Position numbers and translations under genes: made by a program
The notes under the pieces: model-generated
The model's input: only the letters and a program-made list of their open reading frames with translations
What the model was told of the DNA's origin: nothing
Database searches by the model: none
Part shown: positions 33,312 to 42,419 of the stretch, one piece after another
Layout: each line of letters begins with the position of its first letter
Position numbering within the stretch: the stretch's first letter is position 1
Assembly (NCBI GenBank): GCA_011754535.1
Contig: JAAQVN010000001.1
Coordinates: forward strand, 806,001 to 870,000
Reading direction: 5' to 3'
DNA length: 64,000 nt
Source of the DNA: Enterobacter asburiae
GTDB lineage: Bacteria; Pseudomonadota; Gammaproteobacteria; Enterobacterales; Enterobacteriaceae

Positions 33312-34709
33312 TTATTTAGTCTCAGCGGCTTTAAGTTCCTGATAGTCGTTCAGCTCGCGGTAGTTGGTGCGGCGCTTCTCCAGATCGGCCTGGATCTGCT
33401 TCATGGTTTCGCGATCCACTTTCAGCAGACGTACCACGCCCGCGGTAATTAAGTATCCAATGCCGGGAATAACGGTAAAGAGCAGCACGATCCCGTTAAT
33501 GGCGTCCGCGCTCTGTGCTTTCGCGCCCGCGTCATAACCGTACCAGGAGAGCAGGAAGCCGACCATCGCACCGGCAATCGCAAGGCCCAGCTTCAGGAAG
33601 AAGATGTTGCCGGAGAAGCTGATCCCGGTGATGCGTTTCCCGGTCTTCCACTCGCCGTAGTCGTCCACGTCGGCCATCAGCGACCAGTGCAGCGGAGACG
33701 GGATCTGGTGCAGGATGTTCAGCAGGACGTAGAGCACCACAATGGTGACGGTGGCTTTCGGGTCGAAGAAGTAGAAGGCGCAGGAGAAAATCGCCAGCAC
33801 GATGTTGGTCCAGAAGAAGACCTTCAGCTTGCACCAGCGGTCAGTCAGCACTTTTGCCAGCACGCTGCCGAGCATCATGCCGACAACGCCCAGGCTGATA
33901 AACAGGGTGGCGAAGTGGGTGCTCTGGCCCATCACCCAGGTGACGTAATACATGGTCGCCGCCATGCGGATAAAGCCCGGGCAGACGTTGCACAGCGTCA
34001 GCAGCAGAATGCGTACCCACTGGTCGTTCTTCCACACGTCTTTCAGGTCATTTTTCAGCTCGTCGTTGGTCTGTACCGCCGGGCGTACGCGCTCGCGCAC
34101 GGTGGCGAAGCAGAACAGGAACATACAGGTACCTGTCAGCGCCAGGACGGTCATTGCCATCTGGTAGCCCTTGGCTTTGTTATCTCCGCCAAACCAGTCG
34201 GCCATCGGCAGCAGCGTTAATGAGAGCAGCAGCGTGGCGATGCCGACCAGCACGAAGCGATACGACTGGCAGGCCACGCGCTCTTTTGGATCGTTGGTGA
34301 TCACCCCACCTAACGAGCAGTAGGGGATGTTGATGGCGGTATAGGTGAGCGACAGCAGGAAGTAGGTGACAAACGCATAGATAACTTTGCTGTTATAGCT
34401 CCACTCCGGGGTGGTGAACATCAGGATGCTGAACAGCGCGTAGGGGAAGGCAATCCACAGCAGCCATGGACGAAACCGGCCATATTTACTGCGGGTACGG
34501 TCGGCAATCGCCCCCATGATCGGGTCCGTTACGGCGTCAATCACGCGGACGGAAAGCAGCAGTACCCCGACCAGCGCAGGCGCCAGGCCAAAAATATCCG
34601 TGTAGAAATAGTTAACAAACAACATGATGGCGCCGAAGATAATGTTGCATCCCGCGTCGCCCATCCCATAGCCGATCTTTTCTTTTACTGACAGTTTGTT
34701 GTTATCCAT
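33312..34709 (-). CDS. GPH-family sugar:cation symporter (xyloside/oligosaccharide type)
   Basis: Inner-membrane symporter of the glycoside-pentoside-hexuronide family, with about twelve membrane segments over 465 residues. Family hallmarks are the N-terminal KEKIGYGMGDAG, the DPIMGAIADRTRSKYGRFRPW loop after the second helix, and WSLMADVDDYGEWKTGKR in the second half. It resembles E. coli YagG and YicJ and Bacillus XynP. With the GH43 gene just downstream it likely imports xylo- or arabino-oligosaccharides. GGAGAG lies upstream of ATG 34709. No regulator gene is adjacent, so control must come from elsewhere. Confidence 0.88.
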   Translation of the reverse strand: MDNNKLSVKEKIGYGMGDAGCNIIFGAIMLFVNYFYTDIFGLAPALVGVLLLSVRVIDAVTDPIMGAIADRTRSKYGRFRPWLLWIAFPYALFSILMFTTPEWSYNSKVIYAFVTYFLLSLTYTAINIPYCSLGGVITNDPKERVACQSYRFVLVGIATLLLSLTLLPMADWFGGDNKAKGYQMAMTVLALTGTCMFLFCFATVRERVRPAVQTNDELKNDLKDVWKNDQWVRILLLTLCNVCPGFIRMAATMYYVTWVMGQSTHFATLFISLGVVGMMLGSVLAKVLTDRWCKLKVFFWTNIVLAIFSCAFYFFDPKATVTIVVLYVLLNILHQIPSPLHWSLMADVDDYGEWKTGKRITGISFSGNIFFLKLGLAIAGAMVGFLLSWYGYDAGAKAQSADAINGIVLLFTVIPGIGYLITAGVVRLLKVDRETMKQIQADLEKRRTNYRELNDYQELKAAETK

Positions 34710-34836
34710 CGACAGCTCTCCGGTTTACGGTATGGAGAGAATTATTTGCTGGCAAAGGAATATATGCGTTGCAGTATCAGGGCGGTGATATGGATAAATG
34801 CGCTATGGGCGTGAAAGTGTGAGGGAGGTAACAACG

Positions 34837-34865
34837 CGCGGCACCCGCAAAAGCAAGGTGCCGCG
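34837..34865 (-). terminator. Hairpin after aroP
   Basis: CGCGGCACC at 34837-34845 and GGTGCCGCG at 34857-34865 form a 9-bp stem with an 11-base loop, ten bases beyond the aroP stop. The T-run is weak (CGTTGTT on the minus strand). Confidence 0.6.
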
Positions 34866-34874
34866 GTGGGAGGC

Positions 34875-36245
34875 TTAGTGCGCCTTCATGGCATTACGGC
34901 TTTTCTGGCTAAAGAGATAGCCCACGCCAAGGATCGCAATCCAGACCGGGATCAGGTAGACGGAAATCGCCATACCCGGCGTGATCAGCATGATCACCAG
35001 CACGGCCGCCATAAACAGCAGGCAGATCCAGTTACCCAGCGGATACAGCAGGGCAGGGAAGCGCGTAGTGACGCCCTGCTGCTGCTTCGCGCGGCGGAAC
35101 TTCATGTGCGCCAGGCTGATCATTGCCCAGTTGATGACCAGCGCAGAGACCACCAGCGCCATCAGCAGGCCAAACGCCGATTCCGGTGCCATATAGTTAA
35201 TCAGCACGCACAGCGCGGTCACGATGGCTGAAACAATGATGGTATTGACCGGCACGCCGCGTTTATCAACGTTGAGCAGCATCTTAGGCGCGTTGCCCTG
35301 CTGGGCAAGGCCGAACAGCATGCGGCTGTTGCAGTATACGCAGCTGTTGTAAACGGAGAGCGCTGCAGTCAGCACCACGATGTTAAGGGCGTTTGCGACG
35401 AAGGTGTCGCCCAGCTCATGGAAGATGAGAACAAACGGGCTGGTGTCAGCGGTCACGCGCGTCCACGGCAACAGGGAGAGTAGCACGGCCAGCGAGCCCA
35501 CATAGAAGATCAGGATGCGGTAGATAACCTGGTTAGTGGCTTTCGGGATGCTCTGCTCCGGATTGTCGGCTTCTGCGGCGGTGATGCCCACCAGCTCCAG
35601 GCCGCCGAAGGAGAACATAATGATCGCCATCATCATCACCAGACCGGTCATGCCGTGAGGCAGGAAGCCGCCCTGTTCCCAGAGGTTACGCACGGTAGCC
35701 TGCGGGCCGCCGTTGCCGCTGAACAGCAGCCAGCCGCCAAAGATGATCATCGCCACAACGGCAATCACTTTGATGATGGCAAACCAGAACTCCATCTCGC
35801 CGAACACTTTCACGTTGGTCAGGTTAATGGCGTTGATAATCACGAAGAATGCCGCTGCGGAGGCCCAGGTGGGGATCTCGGGGTACCAGAACTGAATGTA
35901 CTTCCCGACGGCGGTCAGTTCTGCCATTGCAACCAGAACGTACAGCACCCAGTAGTTCCAGCCGGAGGCAAAACCCGCGAAGCTACCCCAGTATTTATAG
36001 GCAAAATGGCTGAATGAGCCTGCTACCGGCTCTTCAACGACCATTTCTCCCAGCTGGCGCATAATCAGAAAGGCAATAAAACCGGCTATCGCGTAACCCA
36101 AAATAATGCCGGGACCGGCTGACTGGATAACGGATGCGCTGCCCAGAAACAGGCCGGTACCAATCGCACCGCCCAGTGCGATGAGCTGTATATGGCGGTT
36201 TTTAAGCCCGCGCTTTAGCTGATCGCCGTGCTGTTGAGCTTCCAT
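34875..36245 (-). CDS. aroP: Aromatic amino acid permease AroP
   Basis: General importer of phenylalanine, tyrosine and tryptophan, proton-driven, in the inner membrane. The 456-residue APC-superfamily protein has about twelve membrane segments and the amino-acid transporter signature GGAIGTGLFLGSA in the first helix. Length is one residue short of E. coli AroP. GAGG lies seven bases before ATG 36245. A TyrR-like box sits upstream at 36310. PheP is a close paralogue, but the position next to pdhR supports AroP. Confidence 0.95.
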   Translation of the reverse strand: MEAQQHGDQLKRGLKNRHIQLIALGGAIGTGLFLGSASVIQSAGPGIILGYAIAGFIAFLIMRQLGEMVVEEPVAGSFSHFAYKYWGSFAGFASGWNYWVLYVLVAMAELTAVGKYIQFWYPEIPTWASAAAFFVIINAINLTNVKVFGEMEFWFAIIKVIAVVAMIIFGGWLLFSGNGGPQATVRNLWEQGGFLPHGMTGLVMMMAIIMFSFGGLELVGITAAEADNPEQSIPKATNQVIYRILIFYVGSLAVLLSLLPWTRVTADTSPFVLIFHELGDTFVANALNIVVLTAALSVYNSCVYCNSRMLFGLAQQGNAPKMLLNVDKRGVPVNTIIVSAIVTALCVLINYMAPESAFGLLMALVVSALVINWAMISLAHMKFRRAKQQQGVTTRFPALLYPLGNWICLLFMAAVLVIMLITPGMAISVYLIPVWIAILGVGYLFSQKSRNAMKAH

Positions 36246-36291
36246 TTGAAACCTCGTGTGTGGTTGTTATGTTCACGCTGAGCGTGTGTAA

Positions 36292-36519
36292 TTATGAAAG
36301 TCCATATTCTGTATTTATTTCTTTACGGTTAAACAAACCGAAAAAAGCGGTGATGACTTCCGTACGCGCCAGAATAGTGGTAAGCGCCTGCGAATGCACC
36401 TGCTTTATGAAGGGATGCTGACGACTTGAATAAAAAGAAAGCATTTGTAAATCGGCCCGCTTATTCTTCCTAACCCAACCTATAGAATAGAAATGCTTAT
36501 TAAGTGGACGAATTTTCAT
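36292..36519 (-). CDS. Small hypothetical open reading frame upstream of aroP
   Basis: A 75-codon frame starting MKIRPLNKHFYS, preceded by AGGG about eight bases before the ATG. It runs in the aroP direction and ends 46 bases before aroP. It is basic, with no membrane segment or motif that I recognise. Its 3' end overlaps the TyrR-like box, which argues that the region is regulatory rather than coding. I list it only as a possibility. Confidence 0.2.
   Translation of the reverse strand: MKIRPLNKHFYSIGWVRKNKRADLQMLSFYSSRQHPFIKQVHSQALTTILARTEVITAFFGLFNRKEINTEYGLS
36310..36327. promoter_or_regulatory. TyrR-like box upstream of aroP
   Basis: TGTATT-N6-TTTACG resembles the TyrR consensus TGTAAA-N6-TTTACA at 9 of 12 positions. 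It lies 65 bases upstream of the aroP start. E. coli aroP is repressed by TyrR from boxes overlapping its promoter, so position and orientation fit. Confidence 0.5.
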
Positions 36520-36666
36520 TATTTGCCCTGTTGAATCGCTTCAGATTGCAAAAACCCTCGTTTCATTATGGTTAAAACTCCCTCTTTGGGAGTAATCAAC
36601 TCATTTGTGCAAAGTTACATTTCTGAAACGTTATTTCTGTAAGGTTGTTAAAATGTGCAGGGTTTA

Positions 36667-36680
36667 CTGATTTCAATCAA
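36667..36680. promoter_or_regulatory. FNR-like site at the pdhR promoter
   Basis: CTGAT-TTCA-ATCAA matches the FNR consensus TTGAT-N4-ATCAA in 9 of 10 positions. It lies directly upstream of the pdhR -35. E. coli pdhR is known to respond to FNR, consistent with lower pyruvate dehydrogenase in anaerobic cells. Confidence 0.6.
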
Positions 36681-36688
36681 AACCAATA

Positions 36689-36717
36689 TGGACAGAAGGT
36701 GAATACTTTGTTACTTT
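36689..36717 (+). promoter_or_regulatory. pdhR (Ppdh) promoter
   Basis: TGGACA at 36689-36694 and TACTTT at 36712-36717 are 17 bp apart. Transcription would begin near 36724, just before the PdhR operator. This promoter drives pdhR-aceE-aceF and, through readthrough, lpd. Confidence 0.75.
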
Positions 36718-36733
36718 AGCGATACGAACCAGA

Positions 36734-36750
36734 AATTGGTAAGACCAATT
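36734..36750. promoter_or_regulatory. PdhR operator
   Basis: AATTGGTAAGACCAATT is a perfect palindrome with 7-base arms and a 3-base centre. It fits the PdhR consensus ATTGGT-N3-ACCAAT. Its place just after the transcription start means that bound PdhR blocks the promoter until pyruvate releases it. Confidence 0.9.
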
Positions 36751-36782
36751 GACTCCGGGCAAAAAGGCGTAAGACAGGGAAT

Positions 36783-37547
36783 ATGGCCTACAGCAAAATT
36801 CGCCAACCAAAACTATCTGATGTGATTGAGCAGCAGCTGGAGTTTTTAATCCTCGAAGGGACTCTGCGCCCGGGTGAGAAACTTCCGCCAGAACGCGAGC
36901 TGGCAAAACAGTTCGACGTTTCACGCCCCTCTCTGCGTGAGGCGATTCAACGCCTCGAAGCAAAGGGCTTGCTGCTTCGTCGCCAGGGCGGCGGAACCTT
37001 TGTGCAAAACAGCCTGTGGCAGAGCTTCAGCGATCCGCTGGTAGAACTTCTCTCTGACCACCCAGAATCCCAGTTTGATCTGCTTGAGACCCGTCACGCG
37101 CTGGAAGGTATTGCGGCCTATTACGCCGCCCTTCGCAGCACTGATGAAGATCGCGTGCGTATCCGCGAACTGCATCAGGCCATTGAACGGGCACAGCAGT
37201 CCGGCGATTTAGACGCCGAGTCCAGCGCCGTCGTCCAGTATCAAATCGCCGTCACCGAAGCGGCACACAACGTGGTGCTCCTCCATCTGCTACGCTGCAT
37301 GGAGCCGATGCTGGCCCAGAACGTTCGTCAGAATTTTGAATTGTTGTATGCCCGTCGGGAGATGCTCCCACTGGTAAGCAACCATCGCACCCGAATATTC
37401 GAGGCGATAATGGCCGGGGAGCCGGAGCAGGCGCGCGAAGCGTCGCACCGTCACCTGGCTTTCATTGAGGAAATCTTGCTGGACCGCAGCCGTGAACAAT
37501 CGCGTCGCGAACGTTCATTACGCCGCATACAGCAACGAAAGGATTAA
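36783..37547 (+). CDS. pdhR: Pyruvate-responsive repressor PdhR (GntR/FadR family)
   Basis: Represses the pyruvate dehydrogenase operon and respiratory genes; pyruvate relieves repression. The 254-residue protein has an N-terminal winged helix-turn-helix (about 8-75, with [26 protein letters not shown]). An all-helical FCD effector domain occupies the C-terminal two thirds. Length equals E. coli PdhR. It is the first gene of the operon, just behind its own operator. The 123-base gap to aceE holds a long hairpin. Confidence 0.97.
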   Translation: MAYSKIRQPKLSDVIEQQLEFLILEGTLRPGEKLPPERELAKQFDVSRPSLREAIQRLEAKGLLLRRQGGGTFVQNSLWQSFSDPLVELLSDHPESQFDLLETRHALEGIAAYYAALRSTDEDRVRIRELHQAIERAQQSGDLDAESSAVVQYQIAVTEAAHNVVLLHLLRCMEPMLAQNVRQNFELLYARREMLPLVSNHRTRIFEAIMAGEPEQAREASHRHLAFIEEILLDRSREQSRRERSLRRIQQRKD

Positions 37548-37583
37548 GCGCCAGGTACTTTTAGAGCGCGGCAACTAAACGCA

Positions 37584-37631
37584 GAACCTGTCTTATTGTG
37601 TTTTCTGACGAAAATACAATGGGACAGGTTC
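37584..37631 (+). other. 22-bp hairpin between pdhR and aceE
   Basis: Arms 37584-37605 and 37610-37631 pair along all 22 positions (19 Watson-Crick and 3 G-U as RNA), with the loop TGAC at 37606-37609. It starts 37 bases after the pdhR stop and ends 39 bases before the aceE ATG, just upstream of the AAGGAA ribosome site. It has no T-run, so it is not a standard terminator. It could stabilise the aceEF mRNA 5' end or direct processing between pdhR and aceE. Confidence 0.85.
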
Positions 37632-37670
37632 CAGACAAATCAACGTATTAGATAGATAAGGAATACCCCC

Positions 37671-40334
37671 ATGTCAGAACGTCTCCAAAATGACGTGGAT
37701 CCGATCGAAACTCGCGACTGGCTACAGGCGATCGAATCGGTCATCCGTGAAGAAGGTGTTGAGCGCGCTCAGTATCTGATTGATCAGCTGCTTTCTGAAG
37801 CCCGCAAAGGCGGCGTGAAGGTTGCTTCAGGTGCAGGGGCTAGCAACTACGTAAACACGATTGCCGTTGAAGACGAACCGGAATACCCGGGCAATCTGGA
37901 TCTGGAACGTCGTATCCGTTCTGCAATCCGCTGGAACGCCATCATGACCGTTCTGCGCGCGTCCAAGAAAGACCTGGAGCTGGGTGGCCACATGGCGTCC
38001 TTCCAGTCTTCTGCAACCGTTTACGAAGTGTGCTTCAACCACTTCTTCCGTGCAGCGAACGAGAAAGACGGCGGCGATCTGGTGTACTTCCAGGGCCACA
38101 TCTCTCCGGGCATCTATGCACGTGCATTCCTGGAAGGTCGTCTGACCGAAGAGCAGATGAACAACTTCCGTCAGGAAGTTCACGGTAAAGGTCTGTCTTC
38201 TTATCCGCACCCTAAACTGATGCCTGAATTCTGGCAGTTCCCTACCGTATCTATGGGTCTGGGTCCAATCGGTGCGATCTACCAGGCGAAATTCCTGAAG
38301 TATCTGGAACACCGTGGTCTGAAAGACACCTCCGAGCAGACCGTTTACGCCTTCCTGGGCGACGGCGAAATGGATGAGCCAGAATCCAAAGGTGCGATCA
38401 CCATCGCAACCCGTGAGAAGCTGGACAACCTGTGCTTCATCATCAACTGTAACCTGCAGCGTCTGGATGGTCCGGTAACCGGTAACGGCAAGATCATCAA
38501 CGAACTGGAAGGCATCTTCGCAGGTGCTGGCTGGAACGTGATTAAAGTGATGTGGGGTTCCCGTTGGGACGAACTGCTGCGTAAAGACACCAGCGGTAAA
38601 CTGATCCAACTGATGAACGAAACCGTTGACGGTGACTATCAGACCTTCAAATCCAAAGACGGTGCCTACGTGCGTGAGCACTTCTTCGGCAAATATCCAG
38701 AAACCGCAGCCCTGGTTGCAGACTGGACTGATGAGCAGATCTGGGCCCTGAACCGCGGTGGTCACGATCCGAAGAAAATCTACGCTGCACTGAAAAAAGC
38801 GCGCGAAACCAAAGGTAAAGCGACTGTAATCCTGGCCCACACCATTAAAGGTTACGGCATGGGTGATACCGCAGAAGGTAAAAACATCGCTCACCAGGTT
38901 AAGAAAATGAACATGGACGGCGTGCGTTATATCCGCGACCGTTTCAACGTTCCAGTGACCGATGAGCAGGTAGAAAACCTGTCTTACATCACTTTCCCGG
39001 AAGGTTCAGAAGAGCACAAGTACCTGCACGAACGTCGTCAGGCGCTGAAAGGCTACCTGCCTGCTCGTCAGCCTAACTTCACCGAGAAGCTGGAACTGCC
39101 GGCGCTGGAAGACTTCTCTCAGCTGCTGGAAGAGCAGAACAAAGAGATCTCTACCACCATCGCTTTCGTTCGTGCCCTGAACGTGATGCTGAAGAACAAG
39201 TCGATCAAAGATCGTCTGGTTCCAATCATCGCCGACGAAGCGCGTACTTTCGGTATGGAAGGTCTGTTCCGTCAGATCGGTATCTACAGCCCGAACGGCC
39301 AGCAGTACACCCCGCAGGACCGTGAGCAGGTTGCTTACTACAAAGAAGACGAGAAAGGTCAGATCCTGCAGGAAGGTATCAACGAGCTGGGCGCAGGCGC
39401 ATCCTGGCTGGCTGCTGCGACCTCTTACAGCACCAACAACCTGCCGATGATCCCGTTCTACATTTACTACTCCATGTTCGGGTTCCAGCGCATCGGTGAC
39501 CTGTGCTGGCAGGCAGGCGACCAGCAGGCTCGCGGCTTCCTGATCGGTGGTACTTCCGGTCGTACGACCCTGAACGGTGAAGGTCTGCAGCACGAAGATG
39601 GCCACAGCCACATTCAGTCTCTGACTATCCCTAACTGTATCTCTTACGATCCGTCTTACGCGTACGAAGTGGCAGTCATCATGCATGACGGTCTGCAGCG
39701 CATGTACGGTGAAGCGCAAGAGAACATTTACTACTACATCACCACCCTGAACGAAAACTACCACATGCCGGCAATGCCAGCAGGTGCCGAGGAAGGTATC
39801 CGTAAAGGTATCTATAAACTCGAAACCATCGAAGGTAGCAAAGGTAAAGTTCAGCTGCTGGGCTCCGGCTCTATCCTGCGTCACGTGCGTGAAGCAGCGC
39901 AGATCCTGGCGAAAGACTACGGCGTGGGTTCCGACGTGTACTCTGTAACTTCCTTCACTGAACTGGCGCGTGATGGCCAGGATTGTGAGCGCTGGAACAT
40001 GCTGCACCCAATGGAAACCCCACGCGTTCCGTACATCGCTCAGGTGATGAACGACGCGCCAGCGGTGGCATCTACTGACTACATGAAACTGTTCGCTGAG
40101 CAGGTTCGTACTTACGTTCCGGCTGATGATTATCGCGTACTGGGTACTGACGGCTTCGGTCGTTCTGACAGCCGCGAAAACCTGCGTCACCACTTCGAAG
40201 TTGATGCTTCTTACGTGGTTGTAGCAGCACTGGGCGAACTGGCTAAACGTGGCGAAATCGATAAGAAAGTGGTTGCGGACGCAATTACCAAATTCAACAT
40301 CGATGCAGAAAAAGTTAACCCGCGTCTGGCGTAA
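37671..40334 (+). CDS. aceE: Pyruvate dehydrogenase E1 component
   Basis: Thiamine-diphosphate enzyme that decarboxylates pyruvate and acetylates the lipoyl arms of AceF. The 887-residue homodimeric-type E1 equals the E. coli length. The ThDP motif starts at GDGEMDEPE (near 230) and ends about 30 residues later with [10 protein letters not shown]. The rest matches the transketolase-like layout, with [10 protein letters not shown] following. It follows the hairpin at 37584 with AAGGAA upstream and precedes aceF by 14 bases. Confidence 0.98.
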   Translation: MSERLQNDVDPIETRDWLQAIESVIREEGVERAQYLIDQLLSEARKGGVKVASGAGASNYVNTIAVEDEPEYPGNLDLERRIRSAIRWNAIMTVLRASKKDLELGGHMASFQSSATVYEVCFNHFFRAANEKDGGDLVYFQGHISPGIYARAFLEGRLTEEQMNNFRQEVHGKGLSSYPHPKLMPEFWQFPTVSMGLGPIGAIYQAKFLKYLEHRGLKDTSEQTVYAFLGDGEMDEPESKGAITIATREKLDNLCFIINCNLQRLDGPVTGNGKIINELEGIFAGAGWNVIKVMWGSRWDELLRKDTSGKLIQLMNETVDGDYQTFKSKDGAYVREHFFGKYPETAALVADWTDEQIWALNRGGHDPKKIYAALKKARETKGKATVILAHTIKGYGMGDTAEGKNIAHQVKKMNMDGVRYIRDRFNVPVTDEQVENLSYITFPEGSEEHKYLHERRQALKGYLPARQPNFTEKLELPALEDFSQLLEEQNKEISTTIAFVRALNVMLKNKSIKDRLVPIIADEARTFGMEGLFRQIGIYSPNGQQYTPQDREQVAYYKEDEKGQILQEGINELGAGASWLAAATSYSTNNLPMIPFYIYYSMFGFQRIGDLCWQAGDQQARGFLIGGTSGRTTLNGEGLQHEDGHSHIQSLTIPNCISYDPSYAYEVAVIMHDGLQRMYGEAQENIYYYITTLNENYHMPAMPAGAEEGIRKGIYKLETIEGSKGKVQLLGSGSILRHVREAAQILAKDYGVGSDVYSVTSFTELARDGQDCERWNMLHPMETPRVPYIAQVMNDAPAVASTDYMKLFAEQVRTYVPADDYRVLGTDGFGRSDSRENLRHHFEVDASYVVVAALGELAKRGEIDKKVVADAITKFNIDAEKVNPRLA

Positions 40335-40348
40335 GAGGTAAAAGAATA

Positions 40349-42244
40349 ATGGCTATCGAAATCAATGTACCGGACATCGGGGCTGATGAAGTTGAAATCA
40401 CCGAGATCCTGGTCAAAGTTGGCGACAAAGTTGAAGCTGAACAGTCGCTGATCACCGTAGAAGGCGACAAAGCCTCTATGGAAGTCCCGTCTCCTCAGGC
40501 TGGCATCGTTAAAGAGATCAAAGTCTCTGTTGGCGATAAAACCGAGACCGGCAAACTGATCATGATTTTCGATTCCGCCGACGGTGCAGCAGCTGCTGCA
40601 CCTGCGCAGGAAGAGAAGAAAGCCGCTCCGGCCGCAGCTGCTCCAGCAGCTGCCGCGAGCGCGAAAGAAGTCAATGTGCCTGACATCGGCGGCGACGAAG
40701 TTGAAGTCACTGAAATCCTGGTGAAAGTGGGCGACACCGTTGCGGCCGAGCAGTCACTGATCACCGTAGAAGGCGACAAAGCCTCTATGGAAGTGCCAGC
40801 GCCGTTCGCCGGTACCGTTAAAGAGATCAAGATCAACACCGGTGATAAAGTGTCTACCGGCTCCCTGATTATGGTCTTCGAAGTGGCGGGTGCTGCACCT
40901 GCCGCCGCGCCTGCACAGGCCGCTGCTCCGGCTCCGGCTGCTGCACCAGCGGCTGCTGGCGGCGCGAAAGACGTTAACGTACCGGACATCGGCGGTGACG
41001 AAGTTGAAGTGACCGAAGTGATGGTAAAAGTGGGCGACAAAGTTGCCGCTGAACAGTCACTGATCACCGTTGAAGGCGACAAGGCTTCTATGGAAGTCCC
41101 TGCGCCGTTCGCCGGTACCGTTAAAGAGATCAAAATCAGCACCGGCGACAAAGTGTCTACCGGCTCTCTGATCATGGTCTTCGAAGTGGAAGGCGCTGCG
41201 CCTGCCGCAGCTCCAGCTGCCGCGGCTGCTCCAGCACCGGCTGCTGCACCGGCTCAGGCTGCTAAACCCGCTGCTGCGCCTGCTGCTAAAGCAGAAAAAT
41301 CTGAGTTCGCTGAAAACGACGCGTACGTCCACGCTACCCCGCTGATTCGTCGCCTGGCGCGCGAGTTCGGCGTGAACCTGGCGAAAGTGAAAGGAACCGG
41401 CCGTAAGGGTCGTATCCTGCGCGAAGACGTGCAGACCTACGTGAAAGACGCGGTGAAACGCGCCGAAGCTGCACCAGCTGCAGCCGCTGGCGGCGGTATC
41501 CCGGGCATGCTGCCATGGCCGAAAGTGGACTTCAGCAAGTTCGGAGAAATCGAAGAAGTGGAGCTGGGCCGCATTCAGAAAATCTCTGGTGCGAACCTGA
41601 GCCGTAACTGGGTGATGATCCCGCACGTTACGCACTTCGACAAAACCGATATCACCGATCTGGAAGCGTTCCGTAAACAGCAGAACGCCGAAGCTGAGAA
41701 GCGTAAGCTGGACGTGAAATTCACCCCAGTGGTCTTCATCATGAAAGCCGTTGCCGCTGCCCTTGAGCAGATGCCACGCTTCAACAGCTCCCTGTCCGAA
41801 GACGGTCAGAAGCTGACGCTGAAGAAATACATCAACATCGGTGTTGCGGTTGATACGCCAAATGGTCTGGTTGTTCCGGTCTTCAAAGACGTGAACAAGA
41901 AGAGCATTACTGAGCTGTCCCGTGAACTGACCACCATCTCCAAAAAAGCGCGTGATGGTAAGCTGACTGCCGGCGAAATGCAGGGCGGCTGCTTCACTAT
42001 CTCCAGCATCGGCGGCCTGGGTACCACCCACTTCGCGCCGATTGTTAACGCGCCGGAAGTGGCTATCCTCGGTGTGTCCAAGTCCGCGATGGAGCCGGTG
42101 TGGAACGGCAAAGAGTTCGTACCGCGTCTGATGATGCCAATCTCTCTGTCCTTCGACCACCGCGTGATCGACGGTGCTGATGGTGCACGTTTCATCACCA
42201 TCATCAACAACACCCTGAGCGACATTCGCCGCCTGGTGATGTAA
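40349..42244 (+). CDS. aceF: Dihydrolipoamide acetyltransferase E2 of pyruvate dehydrogenase
   Basis: Core of the pyruvate dehydrogenase complex; transfers acetyl groups from E1 to CoA. The 631-residue protein has three tandem lipoyl domains, with lipoylated lysines Lys41, Lys144 and Lys245 in EGDKASME. They are joined by Ala/Pro-rich flexible linkers. The E1/E3-binding domain follows at about 327-365 ([19 protein letters not shown]), and the catalytic domain ends with the [10 protein letters not shown] motif (His604, Asp608). The second and third lipoyl domains are nearly identical, indicating recent duplication or gene conversion. It is one residue longer than E. coli AceF. Confidence 0.98.
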   Translation: MAIEINVPDIGADEVEITEILVKVGDKVEAEQSLITVEGDKASMEVPSPQAGIVKEIKVSVGDKTETGKLIMIFDSADGAAAAAPAQEEKKAAPAAAAPAAAASAKEVNVPDIGGDEVEVTEILVKVGDTVAAEQSLITVEGDKASMEVPAPFAGTVKEIKINTGDKVSTGSLIMVFEVAGAAPAAAPAQAAAPAPAAAPAAAGGAKDVNVPDIGGDEVEVTEVMVKVGDKVAAEQSLITVEGDKASMEVPAPFAGTVKEIKISTGDKVSTGSLIMVFEVEGAAPAAAPAAAAAPAPAAAPAQAAKPAAAPAAKAEKSEFAENDAYVHATPLIRRLAREFGVNLAKVKGTGRKGRILREDVQTYVKDAVKRAEAAPAAAAGGGIPGMLPWPKVDFSKFGEIEEVELGRIQKISGANLSRNWVMIPHVTHFDKTDITDLEAFRKQQNAEAEKRKLDVKFTPVVFIMKAVAAALEQMPRFNSSLSEDGQKLTLKKYINIGVAVDTPNGLVVPVFKDVNKKSITELSRELTTISKKARDGKLTAGEMQGGCFTISSIGGLGTTHFAPIVNAPEVAILGVSKSAMEPVWNGKEFVPRLMMPISLSFDHRVIDGADGARFITIINNTLSDIRRLVM

Positions 42245-42250
42245 TCGAAA

Positions 42251-42276
42251 AGCCGGCCGCTCGGCCGGCTTTTTTC
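42251..42276 (+). terminator. Terminator after aceF
   Basis: AGCCGGCC at 42251-42258 and GGCCGGCT at 42263-42270 form an 8-bp stem with a 4-base loop and a T-run. It lies six bases after the aceF stop. lpd downstream is therefore expressed partly from its own promoter. Confidence 0.92.
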
Positions 42277-42335
42277 TGATAACCTCATGGGGTTTATGAG
42301 GTTATGGGTGAAAGCGATAATTCGTGAGCCGTTTG

Positions 42336-42367
42336 TTGTTTCAAAATTGTTAACAATTTTGTAAAAT
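42336..42367 (+). promoter_or_regulatory. lpd promoter region with an 18-bp palindrome
   Basis: AAAATTGTTAACAATTTT at 42343-42360 is a perfect palindrome. It is followed by TAAAAT (42362-42367), a likely -10. GTTAAC and the following GTAAA resemble ArcA-type direct repeats. In E. coli, lpd has an independent promoter repressed by ArcA and the same palindrome, by my recollection. The exact -35 is unclear. Confidence 0.6.
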
Positions 42368-42419
42368 ACGGGCGGATAGAACGACCCGGTGGACGACGGG
42401 TATAAATTAAGAGGTCATG

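Larger units (their letters stand above)
36246..36666. other. aroP-pdhR intergenic region, aroP side
   Basis: A 537-base spacer, similar in size to that of E. coli, separates divergent aroP and pdhR. On the aroP side it holds a 13-base palindrome in the leader (CACGCT-G-AGCGTG, 36274-36286), a TyrR-like box and a 75-codon minus-strand frame (both listed separately). It also holds a small hairpin at 36577-36593 (ACTCCC/GGGAGT) followed by TTTT on the minus strand, which could stop leftward transcripts from the pdhR side before they reach aroP. Confidence 0.5.

Noticed and set aside
39006..40193. A 395-codon antisense frame in aceE, and similar ones in aceF and acnB
   Set aside because: These are shadows of highly expressed, codon-biased genes. 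The sense proteins match known enzymes along their whole length.
40450..41120. Tandem DNA repeats in aceF as a possible mobile or CRISPR-like array
   Set aside because: They are the three in-frame lipoyl domains of the E2 protein.
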